From positions 372,001-436,000 of the forward strand of contig JADKGL010000026.1 in assembly GCA_016722295.1 (NCBI GenBank): DNA of 64,000 nt. Direction: 5' to 3'. Origin of the DNA: Saprospiraceae bacterium (lineage in GTDB: Bacteria; Bacteroidota; Bacteroidia; Chitinophagales; Saprospiraceae). This document shows positions 36,696-46,507 of the stretch, piece by piece (the first letter of the stretch is position 1; each line of letters opens with the position of its first letter). The position numbers and the translations under genes were made by a program. A model generated the notes under the pieces. The model did no database searches. It worked only from the letters and a program-made list of their open reading frames with translations, and was not told where the DNA came from.

Positions 36696-39626
36696 ATGAA
36701 TTCAATTCGATTTATCCTTTGCTTTCTTTTTTTATTTGCCGCTATTTCAGCCCAAGATTTATCGACATTTGTTGATCCTCGGATAGGTACAGATGCTCAT
36801 GGCCATACGTTTCCTGGGCCAACAATGCCTTTTGGGATGGTACAACTGAGTCCAGATACCAGACTTGAAGGTTGGGATGGATGCTCAGGGTATCATAATT
36901 CAGATCTTACTATTCATGGTTTTTCGCATACACATTTGTCTGGTACTGGTTGTAGTGATTATGGAGATATTTTATTGATGCCGACAGTATCTAATCCAGA
37001 CTTGACAAACGGAAGTTCAGGATATGCTTCAAGTTTTCAAAAATCAAATGAAATTATAAAATTAGGTTTATATAGTGTCAAGCTTGATAAACATGGCATC
37101 CAAGTGCGATTGACGAGTACTCTGCGTACAGGTATGCATGAATATACTTACCCCAATGGAACAGAACCATCATTGGTTATCGATCTTGCTCATCGAGACA
37201 AAGTGGTACGTGCTGGTTTTACAGAGTTTATTGCAGATGGTGTCTCAGGATACCGGGTTTCAAATGCATGGGCAAAAGAGCAACATATTTATTTTGCTTT
37301 GAAAACTAGTGTTCCGATAAAACGACATGAGTATAGTTCAGATTCATTGAAAGTAGTTCTATTTTTTGATCGTCCTGCAAATGGAAAAATTCTTGTACAA
37401 TGTGCTATATCGGCAGTTGATGAGCGTGGAGCACAGTCGAATTTGCAATCTGAATGGGCAGGATTTAACTTTGAAAAGACATTTAAAGAAAATGTGACTG
37501 AATGGAATAAAATGCTCTCGAGAATTAAAGTAGAAACAAAAGATATCAAAAAGAAAAGGATTTTCTACACCGCATTATATCATTGTCTTGTGGCTCCAAA
37601 CCTTTACCAAGATGTCGATGGCAGATATCGCGGTATGGATTTGAAAGTTCACAAAGGTGACTTGAATAATCCACGATACACAGTTTTTTCACTTTGGGAT
37701 ACCTATAGAGCCGCACATCCATTATATCAACTGGTTTATCCTGATTACAATAGAAAATTTATACTTACTTTCTTAGGTCAATATAAAGAGGCTGGACGAC
37801 TTCCAGTTTGGGAATTGGCAGGGAATGAAACGTTCTGTATGATCGGAAATCATTCCATTCCAGTTATTGCAGATGCCTTACTTCAATCGCCCCAATCTTA
37901 CACCTCCAAAGAAAAACAAGATTTGATTGAAGCCATTGAAGCTACTTTATTTAAGAATGAATTTTGTTCGCAATCAATTTTTAGAACAGGATATATTTCA
38001 TCCGATCAAGCAGGGGAAAGTGTATCGAAGACAATTGAAAATTCTCTAGATTATGCCGCATATGAAAAACTCGTCGAGCAGTTTGGCAACAAAGATCAAA
38101 AAGATTCTTTGATCTATTATAGCAGTTATTATAAAAATATATTCAATGAACTCACTGGACATTTTCAAGCAAAGCAAAATCAAATGTTCATTTCTCCATT
38201 TAATCCTCGCGAAGTCAATCACCATTATACCGAGGCCAATGCCAATCAATATTTATTTGGAGCACACCACGATGTGGCTGGTATGATCGAATGTATTTCT
38301 AGAGGATTCGAAGCTAAGTATCATCGAAATCCTTTTATGGACAGGCGATTGAAACTGGAGTTGCGTTTGGATTCAATATTCTACACAACATCTATCATGA
38401 CAGGGCGTGAACAAGCTGATATTACAGGTACTATAGGCCAATATGCGCATGGGAATGAACCAAGCCATCACTATGCATATCTCTACAATTATTCTGGAAA
38501 AAGTTATAAGGCGCAAAAAATAGTAAATAAAATAATGACAGAACTTTATACAGACGAACCAAATGGATTGTGCGGCAATGAAGATTGTGGTCAAATGTCT
38601 GCTTGGTATGTATTTAGCAGTATGGGCTTTTATCCTGTGGTGCCTTTTGGTGGAATGATGGATCTCGGTATACCACAGTTTTCTTCTGTTCAGATTTCTG
38701 TTCCAGGGAAGCCAATCATAAGTATTGCAACAGATCGCAAACAAGGAGACACATACGTATCTTCTTTTTTGCATAATGCAAGAGCAAATCAAATCCGATT
38801 TCCATTAAAATATGGCGATAAATTATTTTATCAAATGTCTTTAAAACCAGGAATGAATATTTTTGAAGATGATATTCATAAATGCTTGATTGAAGAGACT
38901 GATTTTATGCCTTTGCCTTATATTATGGAAGGAGAATCTTATTTTAACGAAAACACAATGATCACTCTAAAATCACCAATTGAAAAGAGTGAAATTCATT
39001 ATTACATTGGAGATAATTCAAAAACGTATGTCAAGTATGAAGATCCTTTTCCAATTTCGACCAACACGAGTTTGCACTTTAGATCTTGCCGCACAGTAGA
39101 AGGAGAGAAAGAATGTACGCCTTGGTTGACGTCCCAGTTTAAACAAAGACCACAAGGTATTTCATTGCAAGTCTTGACTGAATATGCGCCACAATATTCG
39201 GGAGGAAGCAGATCAGCATTAATAGATGGACAAAATGGTTCATCCGATTTTCATGATGGAAAATGGCAAGGCACTCAAGGAGAAAACATTGAACTCATTT
39301 TATCACTCGATGAAAGTTGGAATAAGGAAATTAGTTCCATAAAGATAAATGCATTGCAAGATTCAAGATCATGGATTATTTTACCAGAACAAGTAGAGTT
39401 TTTTACATCAACTGATGGTGAGACATATCAATCTGTATATATCGCAAAGCATCAAATTGATCCAATGGATGAAAAGAAAATAATTCACAGTTTTGAATAT
39501 AAAAATCCAGTTAAATTTTCAAATTTAAAATTGGTGATAAAAAATTCAGGTCAATTGCCCTCCTCACATATAGGTGCTGGAGGCAATAGTTGGATATTTT
39601 TAGATGAGATTAATATTGGAAATTAG
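36696..39626 (+). CDS. GH92-family alpha-mannosidase with C-terminal carbohydrate-binding-like region
   Basis: 976 aa, signal peptide ending AAISAQ. The first 740 residues are a GH92 exo-alpha-mannosidase: VDPRIGTDAHGHTFPGPTMPFGMVQLSPD, FSHTHLSGTGCSDYGDIL, FSLWDTYRAAHPLYQLVYP, NEPSHHYAYLYNYSG, and LCGNEDCGQMSAWYVFSSMGFYPVVP, the calcium- and acid-bearing motifs of the family. The last 230 residues contain a chitobiase-type beta domain (about 745-815) and a discoidin-like domain (about 825-976). It should trim mannose from glycans, probably in the periplasm, since no T9SS tail is seen. No SusC/SusD genes are adjacent. Confidence 0.93.
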   Translation: MNSIRFILCFLFLFAAISAQDLSTFVDPRIGTDAHGHTFPGPTMPFGMVQLSPDTRLEGWDGCSGYHNSDLTIHGFSHTHLSGTGCSDYGDILLMPTVSNPDLTNGSSGYASSFQKSNEIIKLGLYSVKLDKHGIQVRLTSTLRTGMHEYTYPNGTEPSLVIDLAHRDKVVRAGFTEFIADGVSGYRVSNAWAKEQHIYFALKTSVPIKRHEYSSDSLKVVLFFDRPANGKILVQCAISAVDERGAQSNLQSEWAGFNFEKTFKENVTEWNKMLSRIKVETKDIKKKRIFYTALYHCLVAPNLYQDVDGRYRGMDLKVHKGDLNNPRYTVFSLWDTYRAAHPLYQLVYPDYNRKFILTFLGQYKEAGRLPVWELAGNETFCMIGNHSIPVIADALLQSPQSYTSKEKQDLIEAIEATLFKNEFCSQSIFRTGYISSDQAGESVSKTIENSLDYAAYEKLVEQFGNKDQKDSLIYYSSYYKNIFNELTGHFQAKQNQMFISPFNPREVNHHYTEANANQYLFGAHHDVAGMIECISRGFEAKYHRNPFMDRRLKLELRLDSIFYTTSIMTGREQADITGTIGQYAHGNEPSHHYAYLYNYSGKSYKAQKIVNKIMTELYTDEPNGLCGNEDCGQMSAWYVFSSMGFYPVVPFGGMMDLGIPQFSSVQISVPGKPIISIATDRKQGDTYVSSFLHNARANQIRFPLKYGDKLFYQMSLKPGMNIFEDDIHKCLIEETDFMPLPYIMEGESYFNENTMITLKSPIEKSEIHYYIGDNSKTYVKYEDPFPISTNTSLHFRSCRTVEGEKECTPWLTSQFKQRPQGISLQVLTEYAPQYSGGSRSALIDGQNGSSDFHDGKWQGTQGENIELILSLDESWNKEISSIKINALQDSRSWIILPEQVEFFTSTDGETYQSVYIAKHQIDPMDEKKIIHSFEYKNPVKFSNLKLVIKNSGQLPSSHIGAGGNSWIFLDEINIGN

Positions 39627-40388
39627 TTAATGAGATAATTAGTTAATGTGAAAATTAATTTGCAAATGAGTATAATTTACAAATCTGCAAATGGTTTTTT
39701 TAATGTGAAAATTAGCTAATGAGTTAATGTGATAATTTTTTTAATGTGAAAATTAGCTAATGAGTTAATGTGATAATCAATCTGCAAATAAGCATAATTT
39801 GCAAATCTGCAAATGGTTTTTTTAATGTGAAAATTAGCTAATGAGTTAATGTGATAATTAATATGCAAATGGTTTTTTAATGTGATAATATATTCGAAAA
39901 TATAGTAGGAATAAAGTCCTCCATTTTCATGGGAGGATTTAGGTGGGTTATTACGAAAAATTTTATCTTGGTTATTACGTCATGTAAGTCCCAATCTGCG
40001 GAATCCAATAATCCATTTAATCTGTGATTCTGACAATTTAATGAATGTAAGAATCGCGGATTAGACAGATTAAAGGAAGATCACAGATTTTAATGAACAA
40101 ATGTATTACGATTAAAGTCCTCCCTTTTCAAGGGAGGATTTAGGTGGGTTATTTATTAAGGCAGTAACAAGTTACTAACTAAAACGCTATCATTCATTTC
40201 AATACAATTAAAACAAAAAAATATATGAAAAATAATTAGGAAAATTCAACAAACATTTTTAGATTGCATCTTATAAAGCTATAAACACATTGGCCTATGG
40301 AAATAAAACAGAGCAATTAAACTGAATCCTCAAAACACCTGCTCAAAAACATAAAACTATTTTTTTTAACACATTAAATTAATTTAAT
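39627..40388. repeat. 762-bp intergenic repeat region
   Basis: No gene. About 39630-39890: multiple copies of a unit like GTGAAAATTAGCTAATGAG / TTAATGTGATAAT interleaved with GCAAATCTGCAAATGG. Two copies of a 40-bp unit (AAAGTCCTCC...GGATTTAGGTGGGTTATT) lie at about 39913-39952 and 40114-40153; the second forms a perfect TCCTCCCTT-TTC-AAGGGAGGA hairpin. Between them AATCTGTGAT (near 40018) and ATCACAGATT (near 40080) are inverted. The last 200 bases before the next gene are AT-rich and featureless. Confidence 0.7.
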
Positions 40389-42698
40389 ATGACAACTTTT
40401 TATTATTCAAAATTGACGAACTTCACAGCTCACAGCTCACAGCTCACAGCTCACAGCTCACAGCTCACAGCTCACAGCTCACAGCTCACAGCTCACTCGC
40501 CTCTAAAAACATTTAGATTTTTCATTATGGCATTATTGACTACTATTTTTCTTATGCCATCTTCTACTAAAGCTCAAGTAGATACCTTTGTCTGCGACAA
40601 TGGTGGTTTTGAGCAGGATTTTTTGTATTATAAATTTTTTCTTACTAGTTATCATATAGGAAGTAACGATTGCAACCCAACTAATTTTATTAATTCAGTT
40701 ACATGGTCTAATTGGCCGGCTCCAAATCCTTATAGATTTGAGATTGTAAATTCTGGAGTTGATCAATTGGTTGGAATTAATAAAACAAAATTTGGTGAAA
40801 AAGCACTTTTATTAAATAATAGATATGGATATTATACTCCATGCTTTCATGATCGTGAAATTAATAAAATGAGAAAAAGATTTAAAGTTACTGCAGAAAA
40901 TAGAGAATTTACTGTCTGGTATGCTACAGTATTGGAAAGTCCAATTTCACCAATACATATAAATAATCATCCTTTTTTTAGTATTTCATGTGATCTTGCT
41001 CCACTTTCAAATCTTTGTTTTGACTCCTCCATTTTACCTTGCGATGAAAACTACCCGGATAGTTTATGTGAATTTCATCCTATTGATGTCATTAATTGGA
41101 CTTGCCATAGAATCAAAATACCAGAATCTGAAATTGGAAACATTGCAACAATTGAAATTTCAGCAGCAGATTGCGGATTAGGCTGTCATTTTGGTTATGC
41201 CTATATCGATGGATTTTGTGAATCTTGCCAAGGATCAGCGCAAGGATATGGAGAATTAACTACAGATGATTATAATCCAAATTTAAAAGTAGGAATAAAA
41301 AGAAAATCATGTGATGGACAATCTATTGACGTATGCGCTAAGTATGAATTACCAACCTTATGCGGGAATTGGACTCTTGACCATATTGATGCTCCAGGAT
41401 TTATAATAAATAATATTACAATTGATCCATATTACAAAACGATTTGTTTCAATATTCCTAAATCCAACTTTTCAACCAAATTTTGTAAAGAATTTTTTAT
41501 TAATTTGTATTTTAAAACCAATAATACAATTTTGCCAGCTCAACCTACTAATTCTATAAATATTTGTCAGGATGACTTTCAATTGTATGCTGCGAACTAT
41601 ATAAAAAGTGGTTGCTATAATAATTCAACGACAGATTTTATATCTGATGATTATTATTATGTAAATATCTCGATATCTGCGAATCAAGGAGATAGTTGGA
41701 GTATAGAAAGACAGCTAGACAACCCATATCCAAATGAATCTGGTCTTTATACAATGAAAACAGGGACAGGTTCAAGTACTTTTACCTTAGGTCCGTTACT
41801 CATTCAAGAAGGAAGTTGGTTGATGACAATAAATATAAATGGTTGCCTTTTTAATTATCAAATTGATCCTCCAGATTATTGTTCTGGTTGTGATAAATTT
41901 TTTGAGGCTAATATCAAAAATGTAAGATGCACCACAAGTGTTGTAAGCAATACATGGAGCTTTGATTTAATGGTGCCAGGAAATGGAGCATACACTATTA
42001 AGAAGTTACCTTTTGGACCTACTGTATCATGTAGCTATAATTCGAATTGCACAATTCAAGCTGGAACAATTGAGCAAAATTGCATTACGTATGAACTTTT
42101 GGATCCAGTAGTAAGTTGCTATTCTACTTTCACAATTTGTCCACCAAAACCATGCAGCATAGAGTGTAATATTGAGTTATTTGTCAAAGAAGTTTTTTGC
42201 AATCCATTAAATTATACAGCAAATGTTGAAATAATAAGTGGAACTAACTTATGTTATAAGGCTATTAGCAAAAATACTGGATTAATTTTATCTCAAGGAA
42301 ATTGGCCTATAAATGGAAATTTTGGACCATTTACAGAGGATATTTTCTTATCAGTTTATAAATGTCAACAACCAGATTGTTTTAAAATGATCTATATACC
42401 AAAACCAGATTGCAATAATCCAAATTTTGGAGAAGGAAGCACTGGTAGATCCAAAGATAAATATAGAGATGAAATATCAATCATTCCTAATCCAATTCAA
42501 AGCAATATACTGAATATAAAATCAAATTTGGTTAATACCGACTTCGAAATTTTTAATTCATCTGGTACATCTATTTTAAAAGGTAAATTAATTAACCTTG
42601 AAACACAAATATTGTTTAATCAAACTTCAGGCTTGTATTTTTTAAAGTATATTAATAACGAAGGACATATATCTAATATTAAGTTTATTAAATTTTAA
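40389..42698 (+). CDS. T9SS-secreted cysteine-rich protein with heptanucleotide repeat at its start
   Basis: 769 aa if read from ATG 40389. The first 45 residues include a tract of HSSQLTA repeats encoded by ten 7-bp repeats. Only then comes a signal peptide (about 46-63, IMALLTTIFLMPSSTKAQ). ATG 40527, after the repeat, is in frame and could also start translation. The body (about 64-690) is rich in Cys, Asn and Tyr, with no recognised domain. The end (about 698-769), ISIIPNPIQSNILNI to IKFIKF, is a type A T9SS sorting domain. It is a predicted surface or extracellular protein of unknown function, 11 bases from a palindrome before the next gene. Confidence 0.75.
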   Translation: MTTFYYSKLTNFTAHSSQLTAHSSQLTAHSSQLTAHSPLKTFRFFIMALLTTIFLMPSSTKAQVDTFVCDNGGFEQDFLYYKFFLTSYHIGSNDCNPTNFINSVTWSNWPAPNPYRFEIVNSGVDQLVGINKTKFGEKALLLNNRYGYYTPCFHDREINKMRKRFKVTAENREFTVWYATVLESPISPIHINNHPFFSISCDLAPLSNLCFDSSILPCDENYPDSLCEFHPIDVINWTCHRIKIPESEIGNIATIEISAADCGLGCHFGYAYIDGFCESCQGSAQGYGELTTDDYNPNLKVGIKRKSCDGQSIDVCAKYELPTLCGNWTLDHIDAPGFIINNITIDPYYKTICFNIPKSNFSTKFCKEFFINLYFKTNNTILPAQPTNSINICQDDFQLYAANYIKSGCYNNSTTDFISDDYYYVNISISANQGDSWSIERQLDNPYPNESGLYTMKTGTGSSTFTLGPLLIQEGSWLMTININGCLFNYQIDPPDYCSGCDKFFEANIKNVRCTTSVVSNTWSFDLMVPGNGAYTIKKLPFGPTVSCSYNSNCTIQAGTIEQNCITYELLDPVVSCYSTFTICPPKPCSIECNIELFVKEVFCNPLNYTANVEIISGTNLCYKAISKNTGLILSQGNWPINGNFGPFTEDIFLSVYKCQQPDCFKMIYIPKPDCNNPNFGEGSTGRSKDKYRDEISIIPNPIQSNILNIKSNLVNTDFEIFNSSGTSILKGKLINLETQILFNQTSGLYFLKYINNEGHISNIKFIKF
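40424..40493 (+). repeat. (CACAGCT)10 heptanucleotide repeat in coding sequence
   Basis: Ten perfect head-to-tail copies, followed by CAC. Seven is not a multiple of three, so gain or loss of one unit would shift the frame between ATG 40389 and the signal peptide. Confidence 0.95.
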
Positions 42699-42705
42699 AT
42701 TTTTT

Positions 42706-42744
42706 TTTTGTGGCAAGAGTGATTCAATCACTCTTGCCACAAAA
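42706..42744. repeat. 39-bp near-perfect palindrome between two surface-protein genes
   Basis: Arms of 19 bases, TTTTGTGGCAAGAGTGATT and its exact complement, around a single C. On neither strand is the hairpin followed by a T run, so it is not a canonical terminator, though it may stall transcription or protect the upstream mRNA 3' end. Confidence 0.85.
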
Positions 42745-42778
42745 TTTGTATCTTCATAAATTAAATAGTTTTATAAAA

Positions 42779-45700
42779 ATGTATTTAAATAAATTAAATT
42801 TTTTAATACTTTTAAATTTATTAAATTTTTTTATTTCGAAAAGTCAAAACCAAAATTGTTTAACAAAGGATTCAAGTCTATGCTATTCCAGTGAAATTTT
42901 TGTTCAAAATAATATAGTTATTGAAAAAAAAATCGAAAGTAGTGTAGAAGTTTGGACAGGTGGAAATATTTTGGCTTGTGATTTAGATAATGATTGTATT
43001 CCTGAATTAATTTCTTTGTCAAATACTGAAAATAAATTAAACATAATTGATAGTAAAACAGGAATAACCAAGTGGATTATTAATTTACCGTACTATAATT
43101 ATAGTTTTGATGCTATAATTGCGTTAGCAGATATAGATTCAGACGGATTACCAGAAATTTTCCACAAAGCAGCCAAACATTTCTCAATACCTCAAAACAT
43201 AAGCGGAAAAATCTTATGCTATAACTCAAAAGGTATGCTATTATGGGCCTCTGATCAAGATGCAGATTTCAATATTAATAATCCTGAATATGATAAAATC
43301 GCTATAGCGGATTTTAATAGAGATGGAATTCCTGAAGTTTATGTCAATAATAAAATATTTAATGCTGTAACTGGTAAAAAATTGGCTGATGGTGGTATGA
43401 ATGGGATTGGAAGAGAGAGAACATCAAGTTTTACTGTGAGTTCAATATCAATAGCAGCTCAATTAGATCAAGATACTTCAGATTTGGAGTTAGCAGCAGG
43501 ATATTCAGTTTATAAAGTTAAAATTATAAATCCAAATGGGACATTAGGAAATAGTATGACCCCTACCAACATTCAAATTAATGGAGTAAATAGAGATGGT
43601 TTTACTTCTGTTGCTGATATTAATAATGATGGACAGTTGGATGTTGTAGTTACTTCGCCTGGGAAATATCCTAAAGGGGTAATTTATGCTTATCACATAA
43701 AAAATGGGGCTGCACAAATTTTAGCAAAAATTAATCCGTTAAGTAACTTTGACTATATTGGAGTAGCTGTCATTGGTGATTTAGATAATTCCAAAATTCC
43801 TTTGATTATTGTACCTCGAAGTGAAGTATTAACTGCATACAAATATGATGGAACCAACAATCTTGTAAATGTATGGGACTTTGCTAATACTGATAATTCA
43901 GGCGCTACTGGGTCGACAATTTTTGACTTAAATGGAGATGGAAAGTTTGAAATAATTTTTAGAGATGAAACAGAGCTAAAAATAATCGACGGCACAACAA
44001 ACATTCCTAAAATACTTGCTAAAATCATTTGCTTTTCTGGTACATTATTAGAGTATCCAATTATAATAAATAATGATCTTTTAAACCAAGCAAAAATTTG
44101 TATACCATGTGGTGATTTTCAAAAAGACATTCTTGGTCACCTCACCGTCTTCGGCCCTCCCGACAGCCTCCCATGGGCCCCTGCGCGAAGCGTTTGGAAT
44201 CAATACGCCTATAATCCATTACAGATCAATGACGACCTCACTGTACCACGCTATCAGAAGAATCAAGCGACATACATGAATGGCAAGTATAATAACTTCT
44301 ATCAACAAGAATCACTGCTCGATAGCAATGGGATGTACAAAGTTCCTGCGGCTAGTCTCACTGGAGCGATACAATGTATCAACTATGATCCATTGACGGA
44401 TGAATATCTCGTCGTCTTCGATGTGTATAATCGCAAAGATGCATCTGCTATCGCCGATACCAATCTTGCGATATCCTTCTACGATGGTGATCCGACCAAT
44501 GGGGCTGCATTGCTCGGCATTTATTATAGCAATAAAAAAATCTATCGGGGTGATAGTTTGCGAGGTCTTGAATTTCGCTTTTCTGCGAAGAAAATCAAGG
44601 ATGTTTTTATGGTGGTGAATACTGTGCGGAATAATTCTGGCAACTTTAAGGATGGAGATTTTATCCAAAAAGAATGCGACTATACGGACAATATTTCTAG
44701 GACAATCGATCTACCAAAAATCGATACCATTCATGCAGCCATCTGCAAAGGGAATCAATTCGTTTTTCAGGATTCTATCTATACAGAAACAGGTGAATAT
44801 ATTCAGCGACTGAGCAGTACAAAAGGCTGCGACAGTATTTATTTTAGAATATTTATTACAGCTACAGACAGTGTTTTTGTCAATCAAAAAATTACGACTT
44901 GCGATGCATACATTTGGAATGGAAAGAACATATCACAATCAGGTATCTATCAGTTTGACACATTGAATCATTTCGGTTGTGACAGCATCACCACATTGGA
45001 TCTGACCATCGTTAAATCTACGCAATCAAGAGAAGTACAAACTGCTTGTAATCACTACATATGGAACGGAACAGAATACACACAGTCCGGAATCTATCAA
45101 TACAAAACCATGAATGCAATGGCTTGTGATAGCATCGCGATCTTGGATCTGCGGATCCATTTTTCAGATACTGTTGTTCAAAAAATCTCAACATGCAATC
45201 CTTATTCTTGGAATGGTAGAACTCTATCACAATCTGGAATCTATCAGTTCGATACAATCAATCAATACACTTGCGACAGTGTCGTCATCCTCGAACTTCA
45301 GATTACACCATTGATACAAGCAAGAGAGAATCAAAGCGCCTGTGATCAATATTTATGGAATGGAAAAGTCTATACCAACTCAGGAACCTATGATTATCTC
45401 ACAAAGAATGCTTTGGGCTGTGACAGTATGATTACCTTAGATTTGATGATCAACAGATCGGATTCCGTTTTTACTGCGCAGACAAGTTGTGCAGCAATAG
45501 ATTGGAATGGTAAAAATTATACACAATCGGGAAGATATTTTCATGAAACAAAAAATATAAAAGGATGTGATAGTGTCACAACATTGGAACTTACTATCAT
45601 TCCACCTAAAGAAAATTTTATCAACAAAGATATCTGTGACAGCATCACCATCTTAGGACGAAAGATAGATCGTGCTGGGCGATATGATTTTAGATTGGCT

Positions 45701-46507
45701 GATGTGAATGGATGTGATTCGATCATCCATTACGACATCGCGATTCGATCGAATCCATCAAGTATAAAGTTGAGCGTCTGTGATTCTCTGCTATGGAATG
45801 TCAATGGAAAAGTTTATACTAATTCCACGCTCATCACTGAAAAATTCAACAATCAATACGGCTGCGATTCAAGCATTACATTGGATCTTCACATTGCAAA
45901 ATCAAAACGAATTTTCCTAGAAGCCTCAGCATGTAAAGAATATTTTTGGTCAGAGACACAAGAAGTTTTGACACAATCGGGAGATTATCTTCACCTTCTC
46001 CAAACAGCTGAACAATGTGATTCTACTATACATCTGAAGCTTACGATTCATCCAGAATATTCAGATTCCGACACCATCATATCAAACCAAAAATATACTT
46101 GGCCAATAAATCAAATCACCTACGATTCTTCAGGAAATTATTTCATAAAATTCATCTCGAAAGATCAATGTGATTCCATCCATTATCTACTCCTCACGAT
46201 CATCAAAGAAAATAATATTTTCTATCCCAACGTCATCCATCCCAACAGCCAATTCAAACAAAATACAGCATTCACCATTTTCGACAACGGCACCATAAAA
46301 TCCATAGAGCGACTGCGCATTTATGACCGATGGGGCGAACTCATCTGGCAACGCGAAAACTTCCCTTCCAACGACGTCAACTATGGATGGGACGGGACAT
46401 TTAGAGACAAAGCAGTGAATCCAGGTGTCTTTGTTTGGGTAGCGGATTTGCTACTAACTGATGGACGGCGTGTTGTGGAGAAAGGAGATGTTACAGTGGT
46501 ACGTTAA
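42779..46507 (+). CDS. large modular surface protein: FG-GAP-like repeats, WNG/GCDS repeats, CHU_C sorting domain
   Basis: 1242 aa from MYLNKLNFLILLNLL. An upstream GTG (42710) lies inside the palindrome and is not the start. Signal peptide ends about ISKSQ. Part 1 (about 30-440): FG-GAP/VCBS beta-propeller-like units with DxDxDG loops (CDLDNDCIPELIS, LADIDSDGLPEIF, IADFNRDGIPEVY, VADINNDGQLDVV). Part 2 (about 450-640): a region with PWAPARSVWNQYAYNP. Part 3 (about 655-1150): about nine repeats of 50-58 residues, each with C..Y.WNG..YTQSG.Y.....GCDS...L.L.I. The end (about 1155-1242), FYPNVIHPNSQF and RLRIYDRWGELIWQ...GWDGTF, is a CHU_C domain, a type B T9SS signal. Probably an adhesin-like cell-surface protein. 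Confidence 0.85.
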   Translation: MYLNKLNFLILLNLLNFFISKSQNQNCLTKDSSLCYSSEIFVQNNIVIEKKIESSVEVWTGGNILACDLDNDCIPELISLSNTENKLNIIDSKTGITKWIINLPYYNYSFDAIIALADIDSDGLPEIFHKAAKHFSIPQNISGKILCYNSKGMLLWASDQDADFNINNPEYDKIAIADFNRDGIPEVYVNNKIFNAVTGKKLADGGMNGIGRERTSSFTVSSISIAAQLDQDTSDLELAAGYSVYKVKIINPNGTLGNSMTPTNIQINGVNRDGFTSVADINNDGQLDVVVTSPGKYPKGVIYAYHIKNGAAQILAKINPLSNFDYIGVAVIGDLDNSKIPLIIVPRSEVLTAYKYDGTNNLVNVWDFANTDNSGATGSTIFDLNGDGKFEIIFRDETELKIIDGTTNIPKILAKIICFSGTLLEYPIIINNDLLNQAKICIPCGDFQKDILGHLTVFGPPDSLPWAPARSVWNQYAYNPLQINDDLTVPRYQKNQATYMNGKYNNFYQQESLLDSNGMYKVPAASLTGAIQCINYDPLTDEYLVVFDVYNRKDASAIADTNLAISFYDGDPTNGAALLGIYYSNKKIYRGDSLRGLEFRFSAKKIKDVFMVVNTVRNNSGNFKDGDFIQKECDYTDNISRTIDLPKIDTIHAAICKGNQFVFQDSIYTETGEYIQRLSSTKGCDSIYFRIFITATDSVFVNQKITTCDAYIWNGKNISQSGIYQFDTLNHFGCDSITTLDLTIVKSTQSREVQTACNHYIWNGTEYTQSGIYQYKTMNAMACDSIAILDLRIHFSDTVVQKISTCNPYSWNGRTLSQSGIYQFDTINQYTCDSVVILELQITPLIQARENQSACDQYLWNGKVYTNSGTYDYLTKNALGCDSMITLDLMINRSDSVFTAQTSCAAIDWNGKNYTQSGRYFHETKNIKGCDSVTTLELTIIPPKENFINKDICDSITILGRKIDRAGRYDFRLADVNGCDSIIHYDIAIRSNPSSIKLSVCDSLLWNVNGKVYTNSTLITEKFNNQYGCDSSITLDLHIAKSKRIFLEASACKEYFWSETQEVLTQSGDYLHLLQTAEQCDSTIHLKLTIHPEYSDSDTIISNQKYTWPINQITYDSSGNYFIKFISKDQCDSIHYLLLTIIKENNIFYPNVIHPNSQFKQNTAFTIFDNGTIKSIERLRIYDRWGELIWQRENFPSNDVNYGWDGTFRDKAVNPGVFVWVADLLLTDGRRVVEKGDVTVVR

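Noticed and set aside
40389..40523. HSSQLTA repeat as a functional protein domain
   Set aside because: It precedes the signal peptide and follows exactly from the 7-bp DNA repeat, so it is more likely a repeat by-product.
42706..42744. Palindrome as a Rho-independent terminator
   Set aside because: The hairpin is not followed by a T run on either strand.
42710..42778. GTG at 42710 as the start of the FG-GAP/CHU_C protein
   Set aside because: It lies inside the 39-bp palindrome, and the signal peptide fits ATG 42779.
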